Below, in pieces: positions 33,866-43,172 of a stretch of 44,344 bases of DNA. The stretch's first letter is position 1. Each line of letters opens with the position of its first letter. Source of the DNA: J084 sp964471405 (lineage in GTDB: Bacteria; Pseudomonadota; Alphaproteobacteria; Sphingomonadales; Rhodothalassiaceae). Location: contig CAYYGH010000016.1 of the NCBI GenBank assembly GCA_964471405.1, forward strand, positions 1-44,344. The letters run 5' to 3'. Both the position numbers and the translations under genes were made by a program. The notes below the pieces were generated by a model that saw nothing but the letters and a program-made list of their open reading frames with translations, searched no databases and was not told where the DNA came from.

Positions 33866-34879
33866 CTAGAACCGGTAGCCCAAGGCAAAGACGAAGGTCA
33901 CGCGATTGGTGGACCGCGTAATGGGCGAGCGGCGGGCACGACCGATCAGCGCCTCATATCGCAGCAGCGAAAACAGCGTCCAATGCGGGGCGAGCGGATA
34001 GGCGACCTGCAGCTTTCCGCCGACCCGCTCAAAGCCGCTGCCGGGGTGGAATGGCGGCAGCCCCGTTCTGGCACCCTCCCGGTGATCGACGCCATAGAAG
34101 GCGTCCATGTAATCTCCTCCGCCCCAGCGCGCCTCCGGCCCGAGGCTGACCAGCGTCTCTCCGAACGCCCGCAGCTTGCCCTGCAACGCGAAGGTCACGA
34201 AACTGCCGCCGTGCCCCTGGTCCAGGGCATCCGTATTCGTGCTGACATCGAGCGCAAGCGCTCCATAGCCCAAAGTGCCGGACAGCTTGAGCAGAACCGT
34301 CTTGCCCACCGGATCCAGGCCGGCGAATTCCTTTGCCGAGCGGCTCTCGAAGCCGGGGGCAAGCGAGAGCTTGAGCTCGAAATAGGGACTCCAGAAGTCC
34401 CGGCCCTTGTCGCGACGGTAGAAGTAGAGGCCGATGCCGTCCGTCACATTGATGAAATACTTGCGCTTGATCTCGACATCGAAGAACAGGATCGGGCCGA
34501 GCTTGAGGTCGGAAGCCCCGGGATAGCGGGGACGCAAGGCGAAGCCCGCCCCCAGCGAGACCTTGCGCGGCTGTTGCAGCACCCGCGCCCACCAGCCGGG
34601 AAGCGGAAACTGGGGAGGAAGCTTGCGGTATCGCCCTTCGCGATTCTTCTTCTGCCGGGAGGAGGACGGCTCGTCCGTCTTCTCCTCCTGCGGGGCGGAA
34701 ACGGATCCGCTCACGCCGACCAGGGGCAGGGCCACGGCCTTTCTCTCGCCAGCGGCACCATCCGTCGGCCGACCCGCCAGCAGGAGGATCGCCACCCCCA
34801 GCAGCGGCAGACATGCGCGGGCCGGCCGGATGCGGCGGACCGTGCCCTCCCGCGGGGTGGTGACGACCGTTCTCCTCAT
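33866..34879 (-). CDS. MipA/OmpV family outer-membrane protein
   Basis: Beta-barrel outer-membrane protein, 337 aa. It has an N-terminal hydrophobic signal (ACLPLLGVAILLLAGRPTDGAAG), a charged Ser/Lys linker, then the MipA/OmpV pattern LGAGFALRPRYPGASDLKLGPILFFDVEIKRKYFINVTDGIGLYFY, YFELKLSLAPGF, LVSLGPEARWGGGDYMDAFYGV and a C-terminal FVFALGYRF ending in Phe. The start at 34879 follows AAGGGGAGGGGG; an upstream ATG at 34933 is less likely. Downstream of the PCuAC chaperone (43-bp gap), so probably co-transcribed. The family is linked to murein-synthesis scaffolding or porin roles. Confidence 0.85.
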   Translation of the reverse strand: MRRTVVTTPREGTVRRIRPARACLPLLGVAILLLAGRPTDGAAGERKAVALPLVGVSGSVSAPQEEKTDEPSSSRQKKNREGRYRKLPPQFPLPGWWARVLQQPRKVSLGAGFALRPRYPGASDLKLGPILFFDVEIKRKYFINVTDGIGLYFYRRDKGRDFWSPYFELKLSLAPGFESRSAKEFAGLDPVGKTVLLKLSGTLGYGALALDVSTNTDALDQGHGGSFVTFALQGKLRAFGETLVSLGPEARWGGGDYMDAFYGVDHREGARTGLPPFHPGSGFERVGGKLQVAYPLAPHWTLFSLLRYEALIGRARRSPITRSTNRVTFVFALGYRF

Positions 34880-34922
34880 CCCCCTCCCCTTCCGCCTGCC
34901 ACGGTCACGGGCCCGCTTGCGG

Positions 34923-35402
34923 TCAGTGCCCATGATCTTTCCTGCCACCTGATGGTGAAAGCGGAATGGTCATCATGATGTCGGGGTGCCGCTGAAAGCG
35001 CAAGGTCAGCTTCACGGCGGGTGGCGGCGGCTGCGGGATGCGCGAGAGCATCACATGCAGCCCGCCCGGTGCAAACGTCAGGCGTCCATGGGCGGGCACG
35101 GGCACCGAGTCCCGGGCGATCATGCGCACGATACCCTTCTCCTGTCGCGATTCGTGAACGCCTGCCAGCATCGGCGACTCGGCGATCACGGCCACAAGCC
35201 GGTCGGGGCCGCCCCCGTTGACGAGGGTGAAATAGGCCGCGCCCATGCCGCCCGTCGGCAGAATCCGCAGCCGGGCATCTTCCACCGTGATGGCCGAAGG
35301 CTCCTGTCGCCCGCAGGCGGCCAGAAGGGCCGGCAGAGCAAGCAGGAGGCACAGCAGGGCCGCTGCCCTGCCGGCACGCCCTCCGCCTGCGGCCGGCCGC
35401 AT
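34923..35402 (-). CDS. PCu(A)C periplasmic copper chaperone, lipoprotein
   Basis: Copper(I) carrier thought to feed cytochrome oxidase assembly; 159 aa. It has a lipoprotein signal with lipobox LLAAC, then ITVEDARLRILPTGGMGAAYFTLVNGG, the copper-site elements GVHESRQEKGIVRMI (His and Met) and LTFAPGGLHVMLSRI (HxM), and a His-rich end (DHGH). Together these match the H-x10-M-x21-H-x-M pattern of PCuAC. The start at 35402 follows AGGGGGAGA and gives a compact signal; ATG 35435 is an alternative. It lies between the large hydrolase and MipA genes on the same strand. Confidence 0.88.
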   Translation of the reverse strand: MRPAAGGGRAGRAAALLCLLLALPALLAACGRQEPSAITVEDARLRILPTGGMGAAYFTLVNGGGPDRLVAVIAESPMLAGVHESRQEKGIVRMIARDSVPVPAHGRLTFAPGGLHVMLSRIPQPPPPAVKLTLRFQRHPDIMMTIPLSPSGGRKDHGH

Positions 35403-35473
35403 TCTCCCCCTGCCTCGACTCTTCCGCTCTGCCATGACCCCTGCCCTCTCTTCTGCCGTCCATATGGCCTCTT

Positions 35474-37540
35474 TCAGGAGGCGGCACCCGCCAGCCAGCC
35501 GCAACCGCCATCCAGGGCGCGGGCCATCAGCCGGTCATAAAGGGCCATCTGATCGGCAATGACGGCCTCACGTTCGGCGGGCAGCAGGAAGCCTTCGCGG
35601 ATCGCATGATCCACGGCGGCCGCGAAGGCTTTTCGATAGCCGTCCCTGTCGCCGTAGCGTTCCTCGATCGACGGCCGCGGATCCAGCGAGGCCATGCGTT
35701 CGCGCTGGGTGCGGGGGAAGGGAATGAAGGCCCCCAGCCAGCGCGAGATGATCTTGTGTCCACCGGTCGCGGGACTGCGGGGATTGAATCCCAGATGGCT
35801 GCCGAGCGGTGCGAGAATCCAGGGCAGGGGCACGCCGCCGCGCTCGTTGCCGTCGCGCCGGGGCAGCGGCAGCAGGGCGCGATAATGGCCGGTAACTTTC
35901 GGCGGCACGAAGTCCATGATGCCGGCCGTGCGAAAGCGCGGCCCGAAGTCCAGCCGCGGCGGCACGAGATAGCCCTCGGGCCGGGCCGGTGCGAATCCCC
36001 GCGGCAGCGCCGCAAGATAGGTGGACAGGTCCCCGAGCTCGCCGCGCGCGAGCGTCGGATAGCGCGAGGCGGGCGGGGGTGTGCCCGCCGTCACCCAGCG
36101 CGTGAGCGCCTTGAGCAGCGCCCGCGCCACGGGCCGCTTGTCCACGGGATTGACGCAGTATTCAAGGCCGCGCGTCGTGCGCCAGCGCGCGAAGAAGTGC
36201 TGGGCTCCCAGCAGCGCGTAGATGCGGCTGGAGGGATCGGGAGGCAGATCCGCCCGGCCATCCGCGGTCGTATGCAGAAGAGAGGCCGCGCGGGACCAGT
36301 ATTCGGTGGAGGTGTTGGTGAAGATGACCTTCGGGACATGGCCCAGGGCCCGTGCCCGGTCAAACAGGCTGGCCCGCCGGCCGGTGACGGGATCCACGCT
36401 GGGTGTCGGCGAGAAGGGGAAATCGTCGGTGGGATAGATGTGCTCCTCGAACTGGCTGAAATGGCGGGTGGTCTGGGCGAAGCGGAAGTTGAAGCTGCCC
36501 TTGCCCCCTCCGGCAACCCGGATGAAGGCCCCGTCAAAGACCGCCCCTTTCGCGTCCACGAACAGGCCGTCGCGGATCATGCTCGCAATGAAGCGGCCGG
36601 ACTGGGAATGGCCGAAGATGAGGGCGTGATGCACGGCCAGCGCCTCGTCTTCCCGGCTGTGGCGGATCGCATCGCGCACCGCTGCGAAGCCGAGTCCCAC
36701 CACCCGCGGATCCTTCACCGTGACGACGAGCTCGTAGATGCGTCCCGGCTCGAAGGCGAAATCGGCCGTGATGTGGAGATTGGACGGCACCTCGCGCCCA
36801 TCCGGCAGGCGCCGGGTCAGACGGTAGCGGTCGGGCGGGATGATGATGCGCCTGGCTTCGGGCCCATCACGCACGGTCAGCACCGGCCGCGGGTCCGCCG
36901 CCAGGGGATGCCCCTTGGCGCTGATCCCCCCGACGAAGGCGGTATGGGTGGGATGATCCACCGTGAATTCATAGGCGATCCGGCCCGTAATCGGACTGCC
37001 ATCCGGATTGCGCGCGATCGGCAGATCGATCTCCAGCCGGTCGTTGCCGGGCGGCACGTCCCAGTTCCAGGCGGCGGCAAGCAGGGTATAGCCTTCCCGC
37101 ATCAGCCAGCCATTGCCGGCAGAGCGGGGATCGTTGCCGGAGCGTTCGGAGTTGAAGATCCCCAGCGCTGTCAGATTGCCCCGGTTGGTGACATCGAACA
37201 GCAGCACGTGATTGCCGCGCGCCGGATCCCGCGGCCGGATCAGCAGAAAGTCCCCAGCAAAGCGGATCAGCCCGTCCGCATCGCGTGGAGCCAGATCAAT
37301 GTCGCGAATGGCGCGGTTGAAGGCGGCTCTGGGATCGACCGCATAGAAGAACCGGCCCCGGATCTTCTCATACGGCCCGATCTTTCCGAAGGAGCGTCCT
37401 CCCGCAAAGGGCTCGCGGCTCGTGATCTCGACCCGCTCGACCCGGGCCCGGACCGGCCCGTCCGCCCCGACCACCATCGCGACCAGCAGGCCGACCAGCA
37501 GCCGGACCCACCACCCCCCGCTTCTTCCGTATCTGCGCAC
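35474..37540 (-). CDS. Large exported alpha/beta hydrolase (Abhydrolase_10-like)
   Basis: 688 aa, exported (signal WWVRLLVGLLVAMVVGADGPVRA). It belongs by appearance to the alpha/beta hydrolase-domain proteins with GRSFGKIGPYEKIRGRFFYAVDP near the N-terminus, LLFDVTNRGN, GYTLLAAAWNWDV, a nucleophile elbow IFGHSQSGRF, DGAFIRVAGGGKGSFNFRFAQ, and IFTNTSTEYWSRAASLLHT. Characterised relatives are few, so the substrate is open; esterase activity is likely. The GTG at 37540 is preferred because AGGAGGAAAGGGAGGG lies just upstream; the frame continues to 37657. It is downstream of proline iminopeptidase and upstream of the PCuAC gene. Confidence 0.8.
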   Translation of the reverse strand: MRRYGRSGGWWVRLLVGLLVAMVVGADGPVRARVERVEITSREPFAGGRSFGKIGPYEKIRGRFFYAVDPRAAFNRAIRDIDLAPRDADGLIRFAGDFLLIRPRDPARGNHVLLFDVTNRGNLTALGIFNSERSGNDPRSAGNGWLMREGYTLLAAAWNWDVPPGNDRLEIDLPIARNPDGSPITGRIAYEFTVDHPTHTAFVGGISAKGHPLAADPRPVLTVRDGPEARRIIIPPDRYRLTRRLPDGREVPSNLHITADFAFEPGRIYELVVTVKDPRVVGLGFAAVRDAIRHSREDEALAVHHALIFGHSQSGRFIASMIRDGLFVDAKGAVFDGAFIRVAGGGKGSFNFRFAQTTRHFSQFEEHIYPTDDFPFSPTPSVDPVTGRRASLFDRARALGHVPKVIFTNTSTEYWSRAASLLHTTADGRADLPPDPSSRIYALLGAQHFFARWRTTRGLEYCVNPVDKRPVARALLKALTRWVTAGTPPPASRYPTLARGELGDLSTYLAALPRGFAPARPEGYLVPPRLDFGPRFRTAGIMDFVPPKVTGHYRALLPLPRRDGNERGGVPLPWILAPLGSHLGFNPRSPATGGHKIISRWLGAFIPFPRTQRERMASLDPRPSIEERYGDRDGYRKAFAAAVDHAIREGFLLPAEREAVIADQMALYDRLMARALDGGCGWLAGAAS

Positions 37541-37613
37541 GGCCCTCCCTTTCCTCCTGCCCCGTCTTTCCGTCATCACGCCGGCCCGCTGCAGACGACG
37601 GCGCACTGCTCGC

Positions 37614-38612
37614 TTACGGGCCGGCCGCATCCCGGCCCAGCCGCGCCGCCATGGCATCCGTCGCTTCGATCAGCTCATGGGTGATCGCCGGCTCGAAGGC
37701 CGAATGCCCCGCCAGGGTCACCAGTCTGAGCTCCGCCTGCGGCAGAACCTGCTTGAGTTCGAGGGCGGCCTCCGGCGGGCAGATGGCATCATAGCGCCCC
37801 TGGACGATGACGACCGGCAGCTCCCGCAGCGCGCCCGCCTCGGCGAGAATCTGGTCCGGCCGCCTCAGAAAGGCGCGATGGAAGAAATAGTGGCATTCGA
37901 TGCGGGCCAGCGCGAGCGCAAAGGCATCCGACTGCGAGTCGGCATGTTGCCGCGCGCCCGGATCGAGGGTCACCGTGCTTGCCTCCCAGCGCGCCCAGCG
38001 GTGGGCCGCCATCAGCCGCACCCGCTCATCCGGTGATGTCAGCAGACGATAATAGGCGGCGACGACATCCCGCCGTTCCTCGGAGGAAAGCGGCGCCACG
38101 AAACGGGCATAGCTTTCCGGAAAGATGCGGCTGGCACCGTCCTGATAGAACCAGTGGATCTCCCGCGGGCGCGCCAGGAAGATTCCGCGCAGCACGAGGC
38201 CCAGCACGCGCTCAGGATACCGCTCGGCATAAAGCAGGGCCAGCGTCGACCCCCAGGAACCGCCGAAAACCACCCAGCGATCGATGCCGAGATGGCTGCG
38301 CAGCCGCTCGATATCGGCAATCAGATGCCAGGTGGTATTGGCATGGAGCGCGGCATGGGGGCGCGAGCGCCCGCAGCCACGCTGATCAAAGAGCACGATG
38401 CGATAGCGACGCGGATCGAAAAAGCGCCGCTGGGCGGGCGTCGTCCCGCCCCCCGGCCCGCCGTGAAGAAAGACCACCGGCAACCCGTCACGCCGGCCCG
38501 ACCATTCCCAGTAGATCCGGTGACCGTCCCCGACATCGAGCATGCCCGTCTCTTCCGGCGAGATCGCCGGATAAAGCTGGCGCAGGCCTCGCCGGCCGTC
38601 TCCCCGTGACAT
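37614..38612 (-). CDS. pip: Proline iminopeptidase
   Basis: Releases N-terminal proline from peptides in the cytoplasm; 332 aa, S33 family. Signatures are LYPAISPEETGMLDVGDGHRIYWEWSG, VFLHGGPGGGTTPAQRRFFDPRRYRIVLFDQRGCGRS, the nucleophile elbow VFGGSWGSTLALLYAERYP, IVQGRYDAICPP (Asp) and LAGHSAFEP (His). The start at 38612 follows GAGGGCGC; an in-frame ATG at 38702 is open but would add a non-family tail. Confidence 0.93.
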   Translation of the reverse strand: MSRGDGRRGLRQLYPAISPEETGMLDVGDGHRIYWEWSGRRDGLPVVFLHGGPGGGTTPAQRRFFDPRRYRIVLFDQRGCGRSRPHAALHANTTWHLIADIERLRSHLGIDRWVVFGGSWGSTLALLYAERYPERVLGLVLRGIFLARPREIHWFYQDGASRIFPESYARFVAPLSSEERRDVVAAYYRLLTSPDERVRLMAAHRWARWEASTVTLDPGARQHADSQSDAFALALARIECHYFFHRAFLRRPDQILAEAGALRELPVVIVQGRYDAICPPEAALELKQVLPQAELRLVTLAGHSAFEPAITHELIEATDAMAARLGRDAAGP

Positions 38613-38768
38613 TGCGCCCTCTTTCCTGTCGACCGCTTCGGGATCGCCGTCATCTTCTGCGCCCCCACGGGGGATGAAGGCCGGTTTGGCCGGGAAAGTC
38701 AAGGTGTGACAGGCTGTTGAGGGCGAGCGGGCCGCATCGCTGCGCTCCTGGCCGGGCCGGGGCTTGCG

Positions 38769-39302
38769 TTACTGGCCGGGCCGGGCGGAGACGATCTTCC
38801 AGCTGCCGTCCGGCTGCCGGCAGGCGGTGCCATAGCCGGTGGCCTCCTTGCCGCCGACATAGATGGTCTGGGTGAATTCCCGGCAGTACTGCCCCTCTTC
38901 ATTCTTGTAGGCCGGCTTGGGCTCCACCCAGCCATGATGGCCGGTATCCGGATTCACCCATTCCGACCGCTGACCGGAGGGTGTGCGCTCCAGCGCCTCA
39001 TACTGCGCCCGCTCGAGCGCCAGGCGATCGGCCCGGTCGAGCGACTTGCCGATCTCATTGCCGATGGCCGCGCCGAGAAAGGTGCCGAGCGCCGCCCCGA
39101 TCACCTTGGAATCTCCATGGCCGCCGAGCTCGGCCCCAAGCAGACCGCCCAGCGCGCCGCCGATGATGGTGCCGGCCGCCTCCTTCTCGCCCTGACCGGT
39201 GGCCGTGCAGGCCCCGGCCAGCAGCACGGCAGCAAGAATGAGCGGCCGGGCAGGCCGCCACCGCAGTCCGGATCGGTTCCCACATGTCCGTCCATCAGCC
39301 AT
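38769..39302 (-). CDS. Glycine-zipper lipoprotein (RT0821-like)
   Basis: 177 aa outer-membrane-type lipoprotein. Lipobox LLAGAC is followed by two glycine-zipper helices (GTIIGGALGGLLGAELGG and IGAALGTFLGAAIGNEIGKSLD) and a C-terminal domain with RTPSGQRSEWVNPDTGHHGWVEPKPAYKNEEGQYCREFTQTIYVGGKEATGYGTACRQPDGSWKIV. This C-terminal pattern is shared with the RT0821/Lpp0805 surface proteins common in alphaproteobacteria. The start follows AAGGAGAAGGA. Role is unknown, probably envelope structural. Confidence 0.88.
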   Translation of the reverse strand: MADGRTCGNRSGLRWRPARPLILAAVLLAGACTATGQGEKEAAGTIIGGALGGLLGAELGGHGDSKVIGAALGTFLGAAIGNEIGKSLDRADRLALERAQYEALERTPSGQRSEWVNPDTGHHGWVEPKPAYKNEEGQYCREFTQTIYVGGKEATGYGTACRQPDGSWKIVSARPGQ

Positions 39303-39472
39303 CGGTCCTTCTCCTTTTCTTCTCGCTGTCGCGAGCGGTTCCGACGAGCGCCTTCCCTCTACAATGAACGCACGCCGGCCGGCCGGGTTCTATTCCACCG
39401 GGCCTTCCTGCCATCATCCGACTTAATCGCGGCTGAACGGGGATGGGGGCTCCGGCTTTCGGCCCTCCTGCA

Positions 39473-40900
39473 TCATGCTCCCTGGCCACCGCCGGAAGCG
39501 GCCGGCAGTTCAAGACGCACCCGCAGACCGCCCAGAGGCGAGTCCGCGAGCACAACCGTCCCCCCGTAAAGGCGGGCGATATCCATCACGATCGCCAGCC
39601 CCAATCCCGAACCGGGCTGGGATTCATCGAGTCGGCGGCCGCGGCGGAAGAGATCGGCGCGTCTGGACTCCGGCACACCGGGCCCGTCGTCATCGACGAT
39701 GATGGCAAAACAGGCATGATCGGTCCGACCGGCCACGGGAGAAGCCGTCACAACGACCGTATGACGGGCCCATTTGCAGGCGTTGTCCAGCAGATTGCCG
39801 ACCATCTCCTCCAGATCCTGGCGCGTGCCCCGGAAGACGAGCGTATCAGGAACCTCCATCCTGATCGTGATGTCGCGATCCGAGTGGATCTTGCGCATCG
39901 CCCGCACCAGCCGGGCGATCGTCTCCCGGACCGGTGTGCGGGCGCGTCCCAACGGGCCTGCGCCACCGGCGCGCGCGCGCTTGAGGTGGTGATCGATGTG
40001 GCGCTCCATCACCCGGATCTGTTCCCGCAGGAGCGGGGCGATCTCCCCGTCCGGCCGCGCGGCCGCGTTGGCGAGCACGCTCAAGGGGGTTTTGAGGGCG
40101 TGGGCGAGATTGCCGGCATGCCTGCGGGCCCGCTCGACCAGCTCCTCGTTCTGGGCGATGAGGGCGTTGACCTCGCGCACCAGATCCCCGATCTCGGTCG
40201 GAAACCTGCCGGCCAGATGATCCGCCGCCCCGGCACGCACCCGGCTCAATCCCCGCCGCACGGCCCGCAGAGGTCGCAATGCTATCAGCAGCTGCACGGC
40301 GATCACCACGGCGAGCGCCAGAGCGAAACCGGCCATCGAGAGCAGGACGAGCCGGCGGAAGGCCGCGATATCGGCCCGCATCTCACGCAGATCGGCCGCA
40401 ACCATGAACCGGAAGGTGACATCCGATCCCGGCAGCTCGACATCCTGGATGGCCACCAGCAGGGGCTCGCCGGCCGGTCCCGCCTCCTCCCGGATCACCG
40501 GCTTGTGCGCCGGCTGATCCCAGTGGGGATCAAGCGCATGATCCCACAGAGAACGGGAGCGGAAGGCCGGCTGATCAGGGGCCGAGATCTGCCAGTAGCG
40601 TCCCGAATAGGGTTCGGCATAGCGCGGGTCCTCGAGCGCCCGCGAGAAGCGGATCTGGCCGAGCTCGTCGACCTCGGCCGCCCCGATCAGGGCATCCAGA
40701 CGCCGCATCAGATCGGCCTTGAACTTGGCCTCGACATAGTTCTCGAAGGCAAGTGTCAGCACGAAGCCGCCGGCAAGCAGGGTTGCCGCCACCCACAGCA
40801 GGGAGGAGAAGAAGAGCCGGCGCGTGAGCGAACCGCGGATGGTGACGGATTCCGCCATCCGCGGCAGGCCACCTTCCTCCTCAGCTCGCTCACTGGTCAT
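39473..40900 (-). CDS. Sensor histidine kinase (PhoQ-like layout)
   Basis: Membrane kinase of the two-component pair, 475 aa. TM1 (about 29-51), a periplasmic sensor of about 130 residues, TM2 (about 184-207), a HAMP-like segment, the H-box ERARRHAGNLAHALKTPLSVL with phospho-acceptor His267, N-box LLDNACKWA, and G boxes VDDDGPGVP and GSGLGLAIVMDIARLYGG. The variant H-box HALKTPL is that of the PhoQ-type kinases. Its ATG overlaps the regulator stop (ATGA), coupling the two. The signal is unknown. Confidence 0.93.
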   Translation of the reverse strand: MTSERAEEEGGLPRMAESVTIRGSLTRRLFFSSLLWVAATLLAGGFVLTLAFENYVEAKFKADLMRRLDALIGAAEVDELGQIRFSRALEDPRYAEPYSGRYWQISAPDQPAFRSRSLWDHALDPHWDQPAHKPVIREEAGPAGEPLLVAIQDVELPGSDVTFRFMVAADLREMRADIAAFRRLVLLSMAGFALALAVVIAVQLLIALRPLRAVRRGLSRVRAGAADHLAGRFPTEIGDLVREVNALIAQNEELVERARRHAGNLAHALKTPLSVLANAAARPDGEIAPLLREQIRVMERHIDHHLKRARAGGAGPLGRARTPVRETIARLVRAMRKIHSDRDITIRMEVPDTLVFRGTRQDLEEMVGNLLDNACKWARHTVVVTASPVAGRTDHACFAIIVDDDGPGVPESRRADLFRRGRRLDESQPGSGLGLAIVMDIARLYGGTVVLADSPLGGLRVRLELPAASGGGQGA

Positions 40901-41619
40901 CCTGGTGCGGTGCTTCCTGCCCCGTCCGATGTCCTGCTTGGGACCGCGCTTTCCGCATCACCCGGCTCTTCGAGCCGATAGCCGAGGCCGCGAATGGTGC
41001 GGATGACGGGAACCCCCAGCTTCTTCCTGATGCGATTGATGAACACCTCGATGGTGTTTGAATCGCGGTCGAAATCCTGGTCGTAGATATGCTCGGTCAA
41101 CTCGGTGCGTGAGACCACCTTTCCCGGATGATGCATCAGATAGCTGAGCAGCTTGAACTCCTGGGCCGTCAGCCGCACCGGCGCGCCCTTCACGGTCACC
41201 TCGGCCTTGCGGGGGTCGAGACGCACGGGGCCGCAGCTGAGCACCGGATCGGCATGCCCGCTCGCCCGCCGGATGAGTGCCCGCAAGCGGGCCAGCAGCT
41301 CGGCAAGCGCGAAGGGCTTGGTCAGATAATCGTCGGCCCCGGCGTCCAGGCCATCCACCTTGTCCGACCAGGAGTCCCGGGCCGTCAGAATCAGCACCGG
41401 TGTCGCCACGCCCTGCGCGCGCCAGGCCTTGAGCACGCTGACACCGTCGATCACCGGCAGCCCGAGATCCAGGACGATGGCGTCATAGGGCTCCGTTTCC
41501 CCCAGAAACTGCGCCTCCTCGCCATCAGGAGCGACGTCAACGGCATAGCCCGCCTCGCTCAGAGCCTGACGCAGCTGCGCGGCGAGCGCTGCATCATCTT
41601 CGGCAACCAGCACCCGCAT
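40897..41619 (-). CDS. OmpR/PhoP-family response regulator
   Basis: 240 aa DNA-binding regulator. Receiver domain with acidic pocket EDD (7-9), phospho-acceptor Asp51 (VLDLGLP), Thr79 region (ILTARD) and Lys101 (YLTKPF); the C-terminal winged helix has LTAQEFKLLSYLMHHPGKVVSRTELTEHIYDQDFDRDSNTIEVFINRIRKKLG, typical of PhoP/OmpR. The start at 41619 follows AGGGGAG. It lies between a PepSY gene (48-bp gap) and the kinase. Confidence 0.95.
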   Translation of the reverse strand: MRVLVAEDDAALAAQLRQALSEAGYAVDVAPDGEEAQFLGETEPYDAIVLDLGLPVIDGVSVLKAWRAQGVATPVLILTARDSWSDKVDGLDAGADDYLTKPFALAELLARLRALIRRASGHADPVLSCGPVRLDPRKAEVTVKGAPVRLTAQEFKLLSYLMHHPGKVVSRTELTEHIYDQDFDRDSNTIEVFINRIRKKLGVPVIRTIRGLGYRLEEPGDAESAVPSRTSDGAGSTAPG

Positions 41620-41666
41620 GATCATCTCCCCTGGCTGACATCCGCCTGCGGGCGCCCGGATTCTCC

Positions 41667-42080
41667 CTATCGGCGTCGCACCTCGAGAATCCGGCCCGTA
41701 TGCGCATCGATGAGCACGATGGAGACCTTGCCATCGCTGCGCAAGATCTTCAGGCGATAGACATAGCGTCCCGATCCGCGCCGGCGCAGCTCCTGATCCA
41801 CGATCCGGCCCGGCACGGCCTGCAATGCCCGGCTGCGGATGCGGCCGTAATCGAGAATGCGGCCGGCTTCGCGCTGGCGCCGGGCCTCCTCCTGGTCCTG
41901 GCGCTGGGCAAGCGGCCCCGCCCGGCACACGGAAGGCGTGCTCGCCGCCACCAGTCCCGCGGCCAGGGCAAGCAGCCCTGCGATGGCGGCGGGAATCCGC
42001 CATCCATCAGCGGTTCCGGCCTGGCGGTTCCGACCCGAATTCCGCATCATCCCTGTCCGCAGCCGACCAGCTCGCTTCAT
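41667..42080 (-). CDS. Exported PepSY-like protein
   Basis: 137 aa with an export signal (IPAAIAGLLALAAGLVAAS) and a C-terminal PepSY-like domain: ILDYGRIRSRALQAVPGRIVDQELRRRGSGRYVYRLKILRSDGKVSIVLIDAHTGRILEVRRR. PepSY proteins upstream of two-component systems are thought to modulate the sensor from the periplasm. First gene of the PepSY-regulator-kinase operon. ATG 42080 is chosen for AAGGTG 9 nt upstream; ATG 42050 or 42047 are possible. Confidence 0.82.
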   Translation of the reverse strand: MKRAGRLRTGMMRNSGRNRQAGTADGWRIPAAIAGLLALAAGLVAASTPSVCRAGPLAQRQDQEEARRQREAGRILDYGRIRSRALQAVPGRIVDQELRRRGSGRYVYRLKILRSDGKVSIVLIDAHTGRILEVRRR

Positions 42081-42170
42081 CTTGATGTGCACCTTCTGCG
42101 CCCGTCATTGGGGCCGACTTGTGCTCCACTTTTTCAAAAGCGGTGTGAATGGTCAATGAACTGGCGAAAC

Positions 42171-42184
42171 TTGATCTCGCGCAA
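42171..42184. promoter_or_regulatory. FNR/FixK-like box upstream of the stress protein
   Basis: TTGATCTCGCGCAA fits one perfect half (TTGAT) and a partial second half (CAA) of TTGAT-N4-ATCAA. It lies about 99 bp before the universal stress protein start. The match is imperfect. Confidence 0.3.
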
Positions 42185-42282
42185 AGACGGATCCACCCCG
42201 CTTGACGCAGGAAGCCGGGCGTATGACCATAAAGACGGCTGCCGTCCCCCCTTGGGGGCGGCCAACGGGTAGGGAGCGGGCA

Positions 42283-43167
42283 ATGATGCGCATCATCTAT
42301 CTGCCGACAACCGATGCCGGTGATCTCCTGGACTGTCTGGCGGAAGCCGTGCCGCTCGTGCGGGCCTTCGAAGCCCATCTGCGGGTGGATTTCATCCGCC
42401 CGGATCCCCGCACCAGCATCCCCTTCGTCGGCGAGGGGCTGACCGCCGATGTCATCCAGGACCTTGTCGAGGCGGCCGAACGGGAAGGGCGGGCACGCGC
42501 GGATCGGGCGCTTGCCGTGTTCCGTGAGCGGCTGACGGCTGCCGGCATTGCCATCGAGGACGGGGAGCCGGTTCACGGCCGTCCCAGTGCGGCCTTCACC
42601 GAATCGGTCGGTCTGATCCCCGAGCGGGTCGGCCGCATGGCGCGTGTGCATGATGTGAGCATCGTGCCGCGGCCGGGTGCCGATCACCGCCCCGAGGCGG
42701 ACGAGCTGTTCAATGAGGCTCTCTTCCGCTCGGGCCGGCCCGTGCTGCTGGCCCCGCCGGACAGCGCCGGCCGGCGCGCGGACCAGCCCGACCAGCCGCC
42801 CTACCGCCATGCCGTGATCGGCTGGAATGGGCGGGCGGAAGCCGCCCGGGCCGTGGCCGATGCCCTGCCCCTTCTGCAGCGGGCGGAGGCGGTGGATGTG
42901 GTCACCGTCGGTGACGAGCATCCCGAACGTCCCGGTGCGGAGGGGCTCCAGCGCTATCTCGCCCGCCATGACGTGAGCGCCCGCATCGTCCGGCTGGCCG
43001 GCGAGCATGACGTGGCGGAAGCGCTCCTGGGGCATGCCCGGGATGCCGGCGCCGATCTTCTGGTGCTGGGCGCCTATTCCCACAGCCGCTGGCGGGAGAT
43101 GATCGTGGGCGGCGTCACCCGCCACATGGTCCATCACAGCCCGATCGCGCTGTTCATGAGCCATTAG
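42283..43167 (+). CDS. Universal stress protein, tandem-domain type
   Basis: 294 aa UspA-family protein. The second domain is clear: HAVIGWNGRAEAARAVADALPLLQRAEAVDVVTVG and HARDAGADLLVLGAYSHSRWREMIVGGVTRHMVHHSPIALFMSH, with the G-2x-G-9x-G(S/T)-type nucleotide loop region varied to GAYSHSRWREMIVGGVTRHMV. The first half is a divergent Usp domain. The start at 42283 follows GGGAG; it is divergent from the PepSY operon. Confidence 0.9.
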   Translation: MMRIIYLPTTDAGDLLDCLAEAVPLVRAFEAHLRVDFIRPDPRTSIPFVGEGLTADVIQDLVEAAEREGRARADRALAVFRERLTAAGIAIEDGEPVHGRPSAAFTESVGLIPERVGRMARVHDVSIVPRPGADHRPEADELFNEALFRSGRPVLLAPPDSAGRRADQPDQPPYRHAVIGWNGRAEAARAVADALPLLQRAEAVDVVTVGDEHPERPGAEGLQRYLARHDVSARIVRLAGEHDVAEALLGHARDAGADLLVLGAYSHSRWREMIVGGVTRHMVHHSPIALFMSH

Positions 43168-43172
43168 GGCCC

